A stretch of 64,000 bases of DNA from contig OZ024936.1 in NCBI GenBank assembly GCA_964017235.1, forward strand, positions 58,455,028 to 58,519,027, read 5' to 3'. Under the pieces are notes generated by a model. That model had not been told where the DNA came from. It worked only from the letters and a program-made list of their open reading frames with translations, and ran no database searches. Position 1 is the first letter of the stretch. Every line of letters starts with the position of its first letter. The DNA is from Sabellastarte sp. h YS-2021 (lineage: Eukaryota > Annelida > Polychaeta > Sabellida > Sabellidae). Position numbers and translations under genes: made by a program. This document shows, piece by piece, positions 13,003-25,266 of this stretch.

Positions 13003-14366
13003 TTGAGATTACATCTGGTATACCAGTGGTGTCATATGTGTCATACAGGGTTGAGGAGAGTGAAAATACAGCCTCAGATGGCTGTATCAGGAAGTGCTGA
13101 TATATTCTCAATTAAGGTAGATTCAAGGTTGAAAACCATATTGATTCACACAGGAGTCGCCACTGAAATGAATTTTAGTAGTGTGTTCCTTCAGAAATAC
13201 ACATGTAGCCAAAGTACAGGTTCAGGGAGTGTAGTTGGCGAGAGATGCATACAATGCCAGATCAGCCCAAACCACCCCTTAAAGTTGGTCAATCTGGCCG
13301 AGATTTTCACAGGAAACTCAGTTTATATCAGAGAATGAATTTGTATTAGGCTGACCCACTCGAGGGCCACATTAAAAATTTCAATTTCCGGGGTGTGGGG
13401 GGGGGCCCCATGCCACCCCTCAGGTAGGAAATTTCAAGTATATCCTAATATTGCCAATCTGAAGCCCAAATTTAATTTTATGCCTATTTTAATAAATAAT
13501 GAGGATATTTTAGGCGCATTTTGAGCATTACATGTCTGATCAGAAATTATTTTACCAAAATATTGTTCTAAATATAGCCTAAAATAGATGTAAATCAGCC
13601 CAAACCAGTACCAAATGTTGGTCTATAAGTCTGAAATTTGGCCCAAAAATCACTTGCCACATACTAAATCTGACTGTATAGGTTTTGAGATTACATCTGG
13701 TATACCAGTGGTGTCATATGTGTCATACAGGGTTGAGGAGAGTGAAAATACAGCCTCAGATGGCTGTATCAGGAAGTGCTGATATATTCTCAATTAAGGT
13801 AGATTCAAGGTTGAAAACCATATTGATTCACACAGGAGTCGCCACTGAAATGAATTTTAGTAGTGTGTTCCTTCAGAAATACACATGTAGCCAAAGTACA
13901 GGTTCAGGGAGTGTAGTTGGCGAGAGATGCATACAATGCCAGATCAGCCCAAACCACCCCTTAAAGTTGGTCAATCTGGCCGAGATTTTCACAGGAAACT
14001 CAGTTTATATCAGAGAATGAATTTGTATTAGGCTGACCCACTCGAGGGCCACATTAAAAATTTCAATTTCCGGGGTGTGGGGGGGGGCCCCATGCCACCC
14101 CTCAGGTAGGAAATTTCAAGTATATCCTAATATTGCCAATCTGAAGCCCAAATTTAATTTTATGCCTATTTTAATAAATAATGAGGATATTTTAGGCGCA
14201 TTTTGAGCATTACATGTCTGATCAGAAATTATTTTACCAAAATATTGTTCTAAATATAGCCTAAAATAGATGTAAATCAGCCCAAACCAGTACCAAATGT
14301 TGGTCTATAAGTCTGAAATTTGGCCCAAAAATCACTTGCCACATACTAAATCTGACTGTATAGGTT
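13003..14366 (+). repeat. Monomer pair with 1-bp deletion 'agccaaag' and 'ggccgag'
   Basis: Two adjacent 682-bp monomers share loss of one C ('agccaaag' for 'agcccaaag'), a T-to-C change giving 'ctggccgag', and a nine-G run. The same haplotype, with a twelve-G run, reappears at 22539 and 25267. The single-base deletion changes the frame of the small open reading frame in this monomer. The array tolerates it and has copied it, which argues against that frame being a protein gene. Confidence 0.88.
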
Positions 14367-16409
14367 TTGAGATTACATCTGGTATACCAGTGGTGTCATA
14401 TGTGTCATACAGGGTTGAGGAGAGTGAAAATACAGCCTCAGATGGCTGTATCAGGAAGTGCTGATATATTCTCAATTAAGGTAGATTCAAGGTTGAAAAC
14501 CATATTGATTCACACAGGAGTCGCCACTGAAATGAATTTTAGTAGTGTGTTCCTTCAGAAATACACATGTAGCCCAAAGTACAGGTTCAGGGAGTGTAGT
14601 TGGCGAGAGATGCATACAATGCCAGATCAGCCCAAACCACCCCTTAAAGTTGGTCAATCTGGCTGAGATTTTCACAGGAAACTCAGTTTATATCAGAGAA
14701 TGAATTTGTATTAGGCTGACCCACTCGAGGGCCACATTAAAAATTTCAATTTCCGGGGTGTGGGGGGGCCCCATGCCACCCCTCAGGTAGGAAATTTCAA
14801 GTATATCCTAATATTGCCAATCTGAAGCCCAAATTTAATTTTATGCCTATTTTAATAAATAATGAGGATATTTTAGGCGCATTTTGAGCATTACATGTCT
14901 GATCAGAAATTATTTTACCAAAATATTGTTCTAAATATAGCCTAAAATAGATGTAAATCAGCCCAAACCAGTACCAAATGTTGGTCTATAAGTCTGAAAT
15001 TTGGCCCAAAAATCACTTGCCACATACTAAATCTGACTGTATAGGTTTTGAGATTACATCTGGTATACCAGTGGTGTCATATGTGTCATACAGGGTTGAG
15101 GAGAGTGAAAATACAGCCTCAGATGGCTGTATCAGGAAGTGCTGATATATTCTCAATTAAGGTAGATTCAAGGTTGAAAACCATATTGATTCACACAGGA
15201 GTCGCCACTGAAATGAATTTTAGTAGTGTGTTCCTTCAGAAATACACATGTAGCCCAAAGTACAGGTTCAGGGAGTGTAGTTGGCGAGAGATGCATACAA
15301 TGCCAGATCAGCCCAAACCACCCCTTAAAGTTGGTCAATCTGGCTGAGATTTTCACAGGAAACTCAGTTTATATCAGAGAATGAATTTGTATTAGGCTGA
15401 CCCACTCGAGGGCCACATTCAAAATTTCAATTTCCGGGGTGTGGGGGGGCCCCATGCCACCCCTCAGGTAGGAAATTTCAAGTATATCCTAATATTGCCA
15501 ATCTGAAGCCCAAATTTAATTTTATGCCTATTTTAATAAATAATGAGGATATTTTAGGCGCATTTTGAGCATTACATGTCTGATCAGAAATTATTTTACC
15601 AAAATATTGTTCTAAATATAGCCTAAAATAGATGTAAATCAGCCCAAACCAGTACCAAATGTTGGTCTATAAGTCTGAAATTTGGCCCAAAAATCACTTG
15701 CCACATACTAAATCTGACTGTATAGGTTTTGAGATTACATCTGGTATACCAGTGGTGTCATATGTGTCATACAGGGTTGAGGAGAGTGAAAATACAGCCT
15801 CAGATGGCTGTATCAGGAAGTGCTGATATATTCTCAATTAAGGTAGATTCAAGGTTGAAAACCATATTGATTCACACAGGAGTCGCCACTGAAATGAATT
15901 TTAGTAGTGTGTTCCTTCAGAAATACACATGTAGCCCAAAGTACAGGTTCAGGGAGTGTAGTTGGCGAGAGATGCATACAATGCCAGATCAGCCCAAACC
16001 ACCCCTTAAAGTTGGTCAATCTGGCTGAGATTTTCACAGGAAACTCAGTTTATATCAGAGAATGAATTTGTATTAGGCTGACCCACTCGAGGGCCACATT
16101 AAAAATTTCAATTTCCGGGGTGTGGGGGGGCCCCATGCCACCCCTCAGGTAGGAAATTTCAAGTATATCCTAATATTGCCAATCTGAAGCCCAAATTTAA
16201 TTTTATGCCTATTTTAATAAATAATGAGGATATTTTAGGCGCATTTTGAGCATTACATGTCTGATCAGAAATTATTTTACCAAAATATTGTTCTAAATAT
16301 AGCCTAAAATAGATGTAAATCAGCCCAAACCAGTACCAAATGTTGGTCTATAAGTCTGAAATTTGGCCCAAAAATCACTTACCACATACTAAATCTGACT
16401 GTATAGGTT

Positions 16410-17773
16410 TTGAGATTACATCTGGTATACCAGTGGTGTCATATGTGTCATACAGGGTTGAGGAGAGTGAAAATACAGCCTCAGATGGCTGTATCAGGAA
16501 GTGCTGATATATTCTCAATTAAGGTAGATTCAAGGTTGAAAACCATATTGATTCACACAGGAGTCGCCACTGAAATGAATTTTAGTAGTGTGTTCCTTCA
16601 GAAATACACATGTAGCCCAAAGTACAGGTTCAGGGAGTGTAGTTGGCGAGAGATGCATACAATGCCAGATCAGCCCAAACCACCCCTTAAAGTTGGTCAA
16701 TCTGGCTGAGATTTTCACAGGAAACTCAGTTTATATCAGAGAATAAATTTGTATTAGGCTGACCCACTCGAGGGCCACATTAAAAATTTCAATTTCCGGG
16801 GTGTGGGGGGGCCCCATGCCACCCCTCAGGTAGGAAATTTCAAGTATATCCTAATATTGCCAATCTGAAGCCCAAATTTAATTTTATGCCTATTTTAATA
16901 AATAATGAGGATATTTTAGGCGCATTTTGAGCATTACATGTCTGATCAGAAATTATTTTACCAAAATATTGTTCTAAATATAGCCTAAAATAGATGTAAA
17001 TCAGCCCAAACCAGTACCAAATGTTGGTCTATAAGTCTGAAATTTGGCCCAAAAATCACTTGCCACATACTAAATCTGACTGTATAGGTTTTGAGATTAC
17101 ATCTGGTATACCAGTGGTGTCATATGTGTCATACAGGGTTGAGGAGAGTGAAAATACAGCCTCAGATGGCTGTATCAGGAAGTGCTGATATATTCTCAAT
17201 TAAGGTAGATTCAAGGTTGAAAACCATATTGATTCACACAGGAGTCGCCACTGAAATGAATTTTAGTAGTGTGTTCCTTCAGAAATACACATGTAGCCCA
17301 AAGTACAGGTTCAGGGAGTGTAGTTGGCAAGAGATGCATACAATGCCAGATCAGCCCAAACCACCCCTTAAAGTTGGTCAATCTGGCTGAGATTTTCACA
17401 GGAAACTCAGTTTATATCAGAGAATGAATTTGTATTAGGCTGACCCACTCGAGGGCCACATTAAAAATTTCAATTTCCGGGGTGTGGGGGGGGGGCCCAT
17501 GCCACCCCTCAGGTAGGAAATTTCAAGTATATCCTAATATTGCCAATCTGAAGCCCAAATTTAATTTTATGCCTATTTTAATAAATAATGAGGATATTTT
17601 AGGCGCATTTTGAGCATTACATGTCTGATCAGAAATTATTTTACCAAAATATTGTTCTAAATATAGCCTAAAATAGATGTAAATCAGCCCAAACCAGTAC
17701 CAAATGTTGGTCTATAAGTCTGAAATTTGGCCCAAAAATCACTTGCCACATACTAAATCTGACTGTATAGGTT
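16410..17773 (+). repeat. Linked pair: 'gagaataaat' monomer followed by 'ggcaag' monomer, copy 1
   Basis: The first monomer has G-to-A at 16745, creating an extra 'aataaa'. The next has a CpG transition at 17329 (ggcgag to ggcaag) with a 10G3C run (G at 17486-17495). The same ordered pair recurs at 27995-29361 and 32759-34120, with the two diagnostic bases 584 bp apart in all three cases. The pair has therefore been copied as a block. Confidence 0.85.
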
Positions 17774-20211
17774 TTGAGATTACATCTGGTATACCAGTGG
17801 TGTCATATGTGTCATACAGGGTTGAGGAGAGTGAAAATACAGCCTCAGATGGCTGTATCAGGAAGTGCTGATATATTCTCAATTAAGGTAGATTCAAGGT
17901 TGAAAACCATATTGATTCACACAGGAGTCGCCACTGAAATGAATTTTAGTAGTGTGTTCCTTCAGAAATACACATGTAGCCCAAAGTACAGGTTCAGGGA
18001 GTGTAGTTGGCGAGAGATGCATACAATGCCAGATCAGCCCAAACCACCCCTTAAAGTTGGTCAATCTGGCTGAGATTTTCACAGGAAACTCAGTTTATAT
18101 CAGAGAATGAATTTGTATTAGGCTGACCCACTCGAGGGCCACATTAAAAATTTCAATTTCCGGGGTGTGGGGGGGCCCCATGCCACCCCTCAGGTAGGAA
18201 ATTTCAAGTATATCCTAATATTGCCAATCTGAAGCCCAAATTTAATTTTATGCCTATTTTAATAAATAATGAGGATATTTTAGGCGCATTTTGAGCATTA
18301 CATGTCTGATCAGAAATTATTTTACCAAAATATTGTTCTAAATATAGCCTAAAATAGATGTAAATCAGCCCAAACCAGTACCAAATGTTGGTCTATAAGT
18401 CTGAAATTTGGCCCAAAAATCACTTGCCACATACTAAATCTGACTGTATAGGTTTTGAGATTACATCTGGTATACCAGTGGTGTCATATGTGTCATACAG
18501 GGTTGAGGAGAGTGAAAATACAGCCTCAGATGGCTGTATCAGGAAGTGCTGATATATTCTCAATTAAGGTAGATTCAAGGTTGAAAACCATATTGATTCA
18601 CACAGGAGTCGCCACTGAAATGAATTTTAGTAGTGTGTTCCTTCAGAAATACACATGTAGCCCAAAGTACAGGTTCAGGGAGTGTAGTTGGCGAGAGATG
18701 CATACAATGCCAGATCAGCCCAAACCACCCCTTAAAGTTGGTCAATCTGGCTGAGATTTTCACAGGAAACTCAGTTTATATCAGAGAATGAATTTGTATT
18801 AGGCTGACCCACTCGAGGGCCACATTAAAAATTTCAATTTCCGGGGTGTGGGGGGGCCCCATGCCACCCCTCAGGTAGGAAATTTCAAGTATATCCTAAT
18901 ATTGCCAATCTGAAGCCCAAATTTAATTTTATGCCTATTTTAATAAATAATGAGGATATTTTAGGCGCATTTTGAGCATTACATGTCTGATCAGAAATTA
19001 TTTTACCAAAATATTGTTCTAAATATAGCCTAAAATAGATGTAAATCAGCCCAAACCAGTACCAAATGTTGGTCTATAAGTCTGAAATTTGGCCCAAAAA
19101 TCACTTGCCACATACTAAATCTGACTGTATAGGTTTTGAGATTACATCTGGTATACCAGTGGTGTCATATGTGTCATACAGGGTTGAGGAGAGTGAAAAT
19201 ACAGCCTCAGATGGCTGTATCAGGAAGTGCTGATATATTCTCAATTAAGGTAGATTCAAGGTTGAAAACCATATTGATTCACACAGGAGTCGCCACTGAA
19301 ATGAATTTTAGTAGTGTGTTCCTTCAGAAATACACATGTAGCCCAAAGTACAGGTTCAGGGAGTGTAGTTGGCGAGAGATGCATACAATGCCAGATCAGC
19401 CCAAACCACCCCTTAAAGTTGGTCAATCTGGCTGAGATTTTCACAGGAAACTCAGTTTATATCAGAGAATGAATTTGTATTAGGCTGACCCACTCGAGGG
19501 CCACATTAAAAATTTCAATTTCCGGGGTGTGGGGGGGCCCCATGCCACCCCTCAGGTAGGAAATTTCAAGTATATCCTAATATTGCCAATCTGAAGCCCA
19601 AATTTAATTTTATGCCTATTTTAATAAATAATGAGGATATTTTAGGCGCATTTTGAGCATTACATGTCTGATCAGAAATTATTTTACCAAAATATTGTTC
19701 TAAATATAGCCTAAAATAGATGTAAATCAGCCCAAACCAGTACCAAATGTTGGTCTATAAGTCTGAAATTTGGCCCAAAAATCACTTGCCACATACTAAA
19801 TCTGACTGTATAGGTTTTGAGATTACATCTGGTATACCAGTGGTGTCATATGTGTCATACAGGGTTGAGGAGAGTGAAAATACAGCCTCAGATGGCTGTA
19901 TCAGGAAGTGCTGATATATTCTCAATTAAGGTAGATTCAAGGTTGAAAACCATATTGATTCACACAGGAGTCGCCACTGAAATGAATTTTAGTAGTGTGT
20001 TCCTTCAGAAATACACATGTAGCCCAAAGTACAGGTTCAGGGAGTGTAGTTGGCAAGAGATGCATACAATGCCAGATCAGCCCAAACCACCCCTTAAAGT
20101 TGGTCAATCTGGCTGAGATTTTCACAGGAAACTCAGTTTATATCAGAGAATGAATTTGTATTAGGCTGACCCACTCGAGGGCCACATTAAAAATTTCAAT
20201 TTCCGGGGTGT

Positions 20212-20224
20212 GGGGGGGGGGGGG
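20212..20224 (+). repeat. Expanded 13-G run
   Basis: Thirteen consecutive Gs followed by three Cs, the longest class in the window. The same length occurs at 29071-29083, and at 5213-5225 where the preceding 'gtgt' is shortened. Runs of 12 are at 22933-22944 and 25661-25672. With the upstream GGGG, runs of 11 or more supply four G-tracts of at least three, the minimum for an intramolecular quadruplex; the seven-G standard supplies only three. Confidence 0.85.
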
Positions 20225-21183
20225 CCCATGCCACCCCTCAGGTAGGAAATTTCAAGTATATCCTAATATTGCCAATCTGAAGCCCAAATTTAATTTTATG
20301 CCTATTTTAATAAATAATGAGGATATTTTAGGCGCATTTTGAGCATTACATGTCTGATCAGAAATTATTTTACCAAAATATTGTTCTAAATATAGCCTAA
20401 AATAGATGTAAATCAGCCCAAACCAGTACCAAATGTTGGTCTATAAGTCTGAAATTTGGCCCAAAAATCACTTGCCACATACTAAATCTGACTGTATAGG
20501 TTTTGAGATTACATCTGGTATACCAGTGGTGTCATATGTGTCATACAGGGTTGAGGAGAGTGAAAATACAGCCTCAGATGGCTGTATCAGGAAGTGCTGA
20601 TATATTCTCAATTAAGGTAGATTCAAGGTTGAAAACCATATTGATTCACACAGGAGTCGCCACTGAAATGAATTTTAGTAGTGTGTTCCTTCAGAAATAC
20701 ACATGTAGCCCAAAGTACAGGTTCAGGGAGTGTAGTTGGCGAGAGATGCATACAATGCCAGATCAGCCCAAACCACCCCTTAAAGTTGGTCAATCTGGCT
20801 GAGATTTTCACAGGAAACTCAGTTTATATCAGAGAATGAATTTGTATTAGGCTGACCCACTCGAGGGCCACATTAAAAATTTCAATTTCCGGGGTGTGGG
20901 GGGGCCCCATGCCACCCCTCAGGTAGGAAATTTCAAGTATATCCTAATATTGCCAATCTGAAGCCCAAATTTAATTTTATGCCTATTTTAATAAATAATG
21001 AGGATATTTTAGGCGCATTTTGAGCATTACATGTCTGATCAGAAATTATTTTACCAAAATATTGTTCTAAATATAGCCTAAAATAGATGTAAATCAGCCC
21101 AAACCAGTACCAAATGTTGGTCTATAAGTCTGAAATTTGGCCCAAAAATCACTTGCCACATACTAAATCTGACTGTATAGGTT

Positions 21184-21855
21184 TTGAGATTACATCTGGT
21201 ATACCAGTGGTGTCATATGTGTCATACAGGGTTGAGGAGAGTGAAAATACAGCCTCAGATGGCTGTATCAGGAAGTGCTGATATATTCTCAATTAAGGTA
21301 GATTCAAGGTTGAAAACCATATTGATTCACACAGGAGTCGCCACTGAAATGAATTTTAGTAGTGTGTTCCTTCAGAAATACACATGTAGCCCAAAGTACA
21401 GGTTCAGGGAGTGTAGTTGGCGAGAGATGCATACAATGCCAGATCAGCCCAAACCACCCCTTAAAGTTGGTCAATCTGGCTGAGATTTTCACAGGAAACT
21501 CAGTTTATATCAGAGAATGAATTTGTATTAGGCTGACCCACTCGAGGGCCACATTAAAAATTTCAATTTCCGGGGTGTGGGGGGGCCCCATGCCACCCCT
21601 CAGGTAGGAAATTTCAAGTATATCCTAATATTGCCAATCTGAAGCCCAAATTTAATTTTATGCCTATTTTAATAAATAATGAGGATATTTTAGGCGCATT
21701 TTGAGCATTGCATGTCTGATCAGAAATTATTTTACCAAAATATTATAGCCTAGAATAGATGTAAATCAGCCCAAACCAGTACCAAATGTTGGTCTATAAG
21801 TCTGAAATTTGGCCCAAAAATCACTTGCCACATACTAAATCTGACTGTATAGGTT
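21184..21855 (+). repeat. 672-bp monomer with 9-bp deletion, copy 1
   Basis: Nine bases are missing near the end of the monomer: 'aaaatat' joins 'tatagcc' around 21737-21750. A 'tat' microhomology at the junction is consistent with slippage. Linked substitutions are 'gcattgcatg' (G at 21710) and 'cctagaatag' (G at 21753). The same three changes are found together at 30724. The two substitutions occur without the deletion in the monomer at 36164, so they came first. Confidence 0.9.
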
Positions 21856-22538
21856 TTGAGATTACATCTGGTATACCAGTGGTGTCATATGTGTCATACA
21901 GGGTTGAGGAGAGTGAAAATACAGCCTCAGATGGCTGTATCAGGAAGTGCTGATATATTCTCAATTAAGGTAGATTCAAGGTTGAAAACCATATTGATTC
22001 ACACAGGAGTCGCCACTGAAATGAATTTTAGTAGTGTGTTCCTTCAGAAATACACATGTAGCCCAAAGTACAGGTTCAGGGAGTGTAGTTGGCGAGAGAT
22101 GCATACAATGCCAGATCAGCCCAAACCACCCCTTAAAGTTGGTCAATCTGGCTGAGATTTTCACAGGAAACTCAGTTTATATCAGAGAATGAATTTGTAT
22201 TAGGCTGACCCACTCGAGGGCCACATTAAAAATTTCAATTTCCGGGGTGTGGGGGGGGGCCCCATGCCACCCCTCAGGTAGGAAATTTCAAGTATATCCT
22301 AATATTGCCAATCTGAAGCCCAAATTTAATTTTATGCCTATTTTAATAAATAATGAGGATATTTTAGGCGCATTTTGAGCATTACATGTCTGATCAGAAA
22401 TTATTTTACCAAAATATTGTTCTAAATATAGCCTAAAATAGATGTAAATCAGCCCAAACCAGTACCAAATGTTGGTCTATAAGTCTGAAATTTGGCCCAA
22501 AAATCACTTGCCACATACTAAATCTGACTGTATAGGTT

Positions 22539-25266
22539 TTGAGATTACATCTGGTATACCAGTGGTGTCATATGTGTCATACAGGGTTGAGGAGAGTGAA
22601 AATACAGCCTCAGATGGCTGTATCAGGAAGTGCTGATATATTCTCAATTAAGGTAGATTCAAGGTTGAAAACCATATTGATTCACACAGGAGTCGCCACT
22701 GAAATGAATTTTAGTAGTGTGTTCCTTCAGAAATACACATGTAGCCAAAGTACAGGTTCAGGGAGTGTAGTTGGCGAGAGATGCATACAATGCCAGATCA
22801 GCCCAAACCACCCCTTAAAGTTGGTCAATCTGGCCGAGATTTTCACAGGAAACTCAGTTTATATCAGAGAATGAATTTGTATTAGGCTGACCCACTCGAG
22901 GGCCACATTAAAAATTTCAATTTCCGGGGTGTGGGGGGGGGGGGCCCCATGCCACCCCTCAGGTAGGAAATTTCAAGTATATCCTAATATTGCCAATCTG
23001 AAGCCCAAATTTAATTTTATGCCTATTTTAATAAATAATGAGGATATTTTAGGCGCATTTTGAGCATTACATGTCTGATCAGAAATTACTTTACCAAAAT
23101 ATTGTTCTAAATATAGCCTAAAATAGATGTAAATCAGCCCAAACCAGTACCAAATGTTGGTCTATAAGTCTGAAATTTGGCCCAAAAATCACTTGCCACA
23201 TACTAAATCTGACTGTATAGGTTTTGAGATTACATCTGGTATACCAGTGGTGTCATATGTGTCATACAGGGTTGAGGAGAGTGAAAATACAGCCTCAGAT
23301 GGCTGTATCAGGAAGTGCTGATATATTCTCAATTAAGGTAGATTCAAGGTTGAAAACCATATTGATTCACACAGGAGTCGCCACTGAAATGAATTTTAGT
23401 AGTGTGTTCCTTCAGAAATACACATGTAGCCCAAAGTACAGGTTCAGGGAGTGTAGTTGGCGAGAGATGCATACAATGCCAGATCAGCCCAAACCACCCC
23501 TTAAAGTTGGTCAATCTGGCTGAGATTTTCACAGGAAACTCAGTTTATATCAGAGAATGAATTTGTATTAGGCTGACCCACTCGAGGGCCACATTAAAAA
23601 TTTCAATTTCCGGGGTGTGGGGGGGCCCCATGCCACCCCTCAGGTAGGAAATTTCAAGTATATCCTAATATTGCCAATCTGAAGCCCAAATTTAATTTTA
23701 TGCCTATTTTAATAAATAATGAGGATATTTTAGGCGCATTTTGAGCATTACATGTCTGATCAGAAATTATTTTACCAAAATATTGTTCTAAATATAGCCT
23801 AAAATAGATGTAAATCAGCCCAAACCAGTACCAAATGTTGGTCTATAAGTCTGAAATTTGGCCCAAAAATCACTTGCCACATACTAAATCTGACTGTATA
23901 GGTTTTGAGATTACATCTGGTATACCAGTGGTGTCATATGTGTCATACAGGGTTGAGGAGAGTGAAAATACAGCCTCAGATGGCTGTATCAGGAAGTGCT
24001 GATATATTCTCAATTAAGGTAGATTCAAGGTTGAAAACCATATTGATTCACACAGGAGTCGCCACTGAAATGAATTTTAGTAGTGTGTTCCTTCAGAAAT
24101 ACACATGTAGCCCAAAGTACAGGTTCAGGGAGTGTAGTTGGCGAGAGATGCATACAATGCCAGATCAGCCCAAACCACCCCTTAAAGTTGGTCAATCTGG
24201 CTGAGATTTTCACAGGAAACTCAGTTTATATCAGAGAATGAATTTGTATTAGGCTGACCCACTCGAGGGCCACATTAAAAATTTCAATTTCCGGGGTGTG
24301 GGGGGGCCCCATGCCACCCCTCAGGTAGGAAATTTCAAGTATATCCTAATATTGCCAATCTGAAGCCCAAATTTAATTTTATGCCTATTTTAATAAATAA
24401 TGAGGATATTTTAGGCGCATTTTGAGCATTACATGTCTGATCAGAAATTATTTTACCAAAATATTGTTCTAAATATAGCCTAAAATAGATGTAAATCAGC
24501 CCAAACCAGTACCAAATGTTGGTCTATAAGTCTGAAATTTGGCCCAAAAATCACTTGCCACATACTAAATCTGACTGTATAGGTTTTGAGATTACATCTG
24601 GTATACCAGTGGTGTCATATGTGTCATACAGGGTTGAGGAGAGTGAAAATACAGCCTCAGATGGCTGTATCAGGAAGTGCTGATATATTCTCAATTAAGG
24701 TAGATTCAAGGTTGAAAACCATATTGATTCACACAGGAGTCGCCACTGAAATGAATTTTAGTAGTGTGTTCCTTCAGAAATACACATGTAGCCCAAAGTA
24801 CAGGTTCAGGGAGTGTAGTTGGCGAGAGATGCATACAATGCCAGATCAGCCCAAACCACCCCTTAAAGTTGGTCAATCTGGCTGAGATTTTGACAGGAAA
24901 CTCAGTTTATATCAGAGAATGAATTTGTATTAGGCTGACCCACTCGAGGGCCACATTAAAAATTTCAATTTCCGGGGTGTGGGGGGGCCCCATGCCACCC
25001 CTCAGGTAGGAAATTTCAAGTATATCCTAATATTGCCAATCTGAAGCCCAAATTTAATTTTATGCCTATTTTAATAAATAATGAGGATATTTTAGGCGCA
25101 TTTTGAGCATTACATGTCTGATCAGAAATTATTTTACCAAAATATTGTTCTAAATATAGCCTAAAATAGATGTAAATCAGCCCAAACCAGTACCAAATGT
25201 TGGTCTATAAGTCTGAAATTTGGCCCAAAAATCACTTGCCACATACTAAATCTGACTGTATAGGTT
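22539..25266 (+). repeat. Tetramer higher-order repeat (2728 bp), copy 1
   Basis: Four monomers of 685, 681, 681 and 681 bp. The first carries 'agccaaag', 'ggccgag' and a 12-G run (22933-22944). The fourth carries a C-to-G change giving 'gattttgacag'. The next 2728 bp repeat the same lengths and the same variants in order. I noted only two differences: C at 23089 in this copy and G at 25877 in the other. This is a recent tandem duplication of a four-monomer block. Confidence 0.9.

Larger units (their letters stand above)
19817..22538 (+). repeat. Higher-order block ending in the 672-bp monomer, copy 1
   Basis: Four monomers: a 686-bp copy with 'ggcaag' and a 13G3C run (G at 20212-20224), a standard 681-bp copy, the 672-bp deleted copy (21184), and a 683-bp copy with nine Gs. 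The same order of rare variants recurs at 28676-32077 with one additional monomer inserted (29362, 8G3C). Offsets are 8859 bp at the block's left end and 9540 bp at the 672-bp copy, a difference of exactly 681 bp. This shows block duplication with later gain or loss of one unit. Confidence 0.85.
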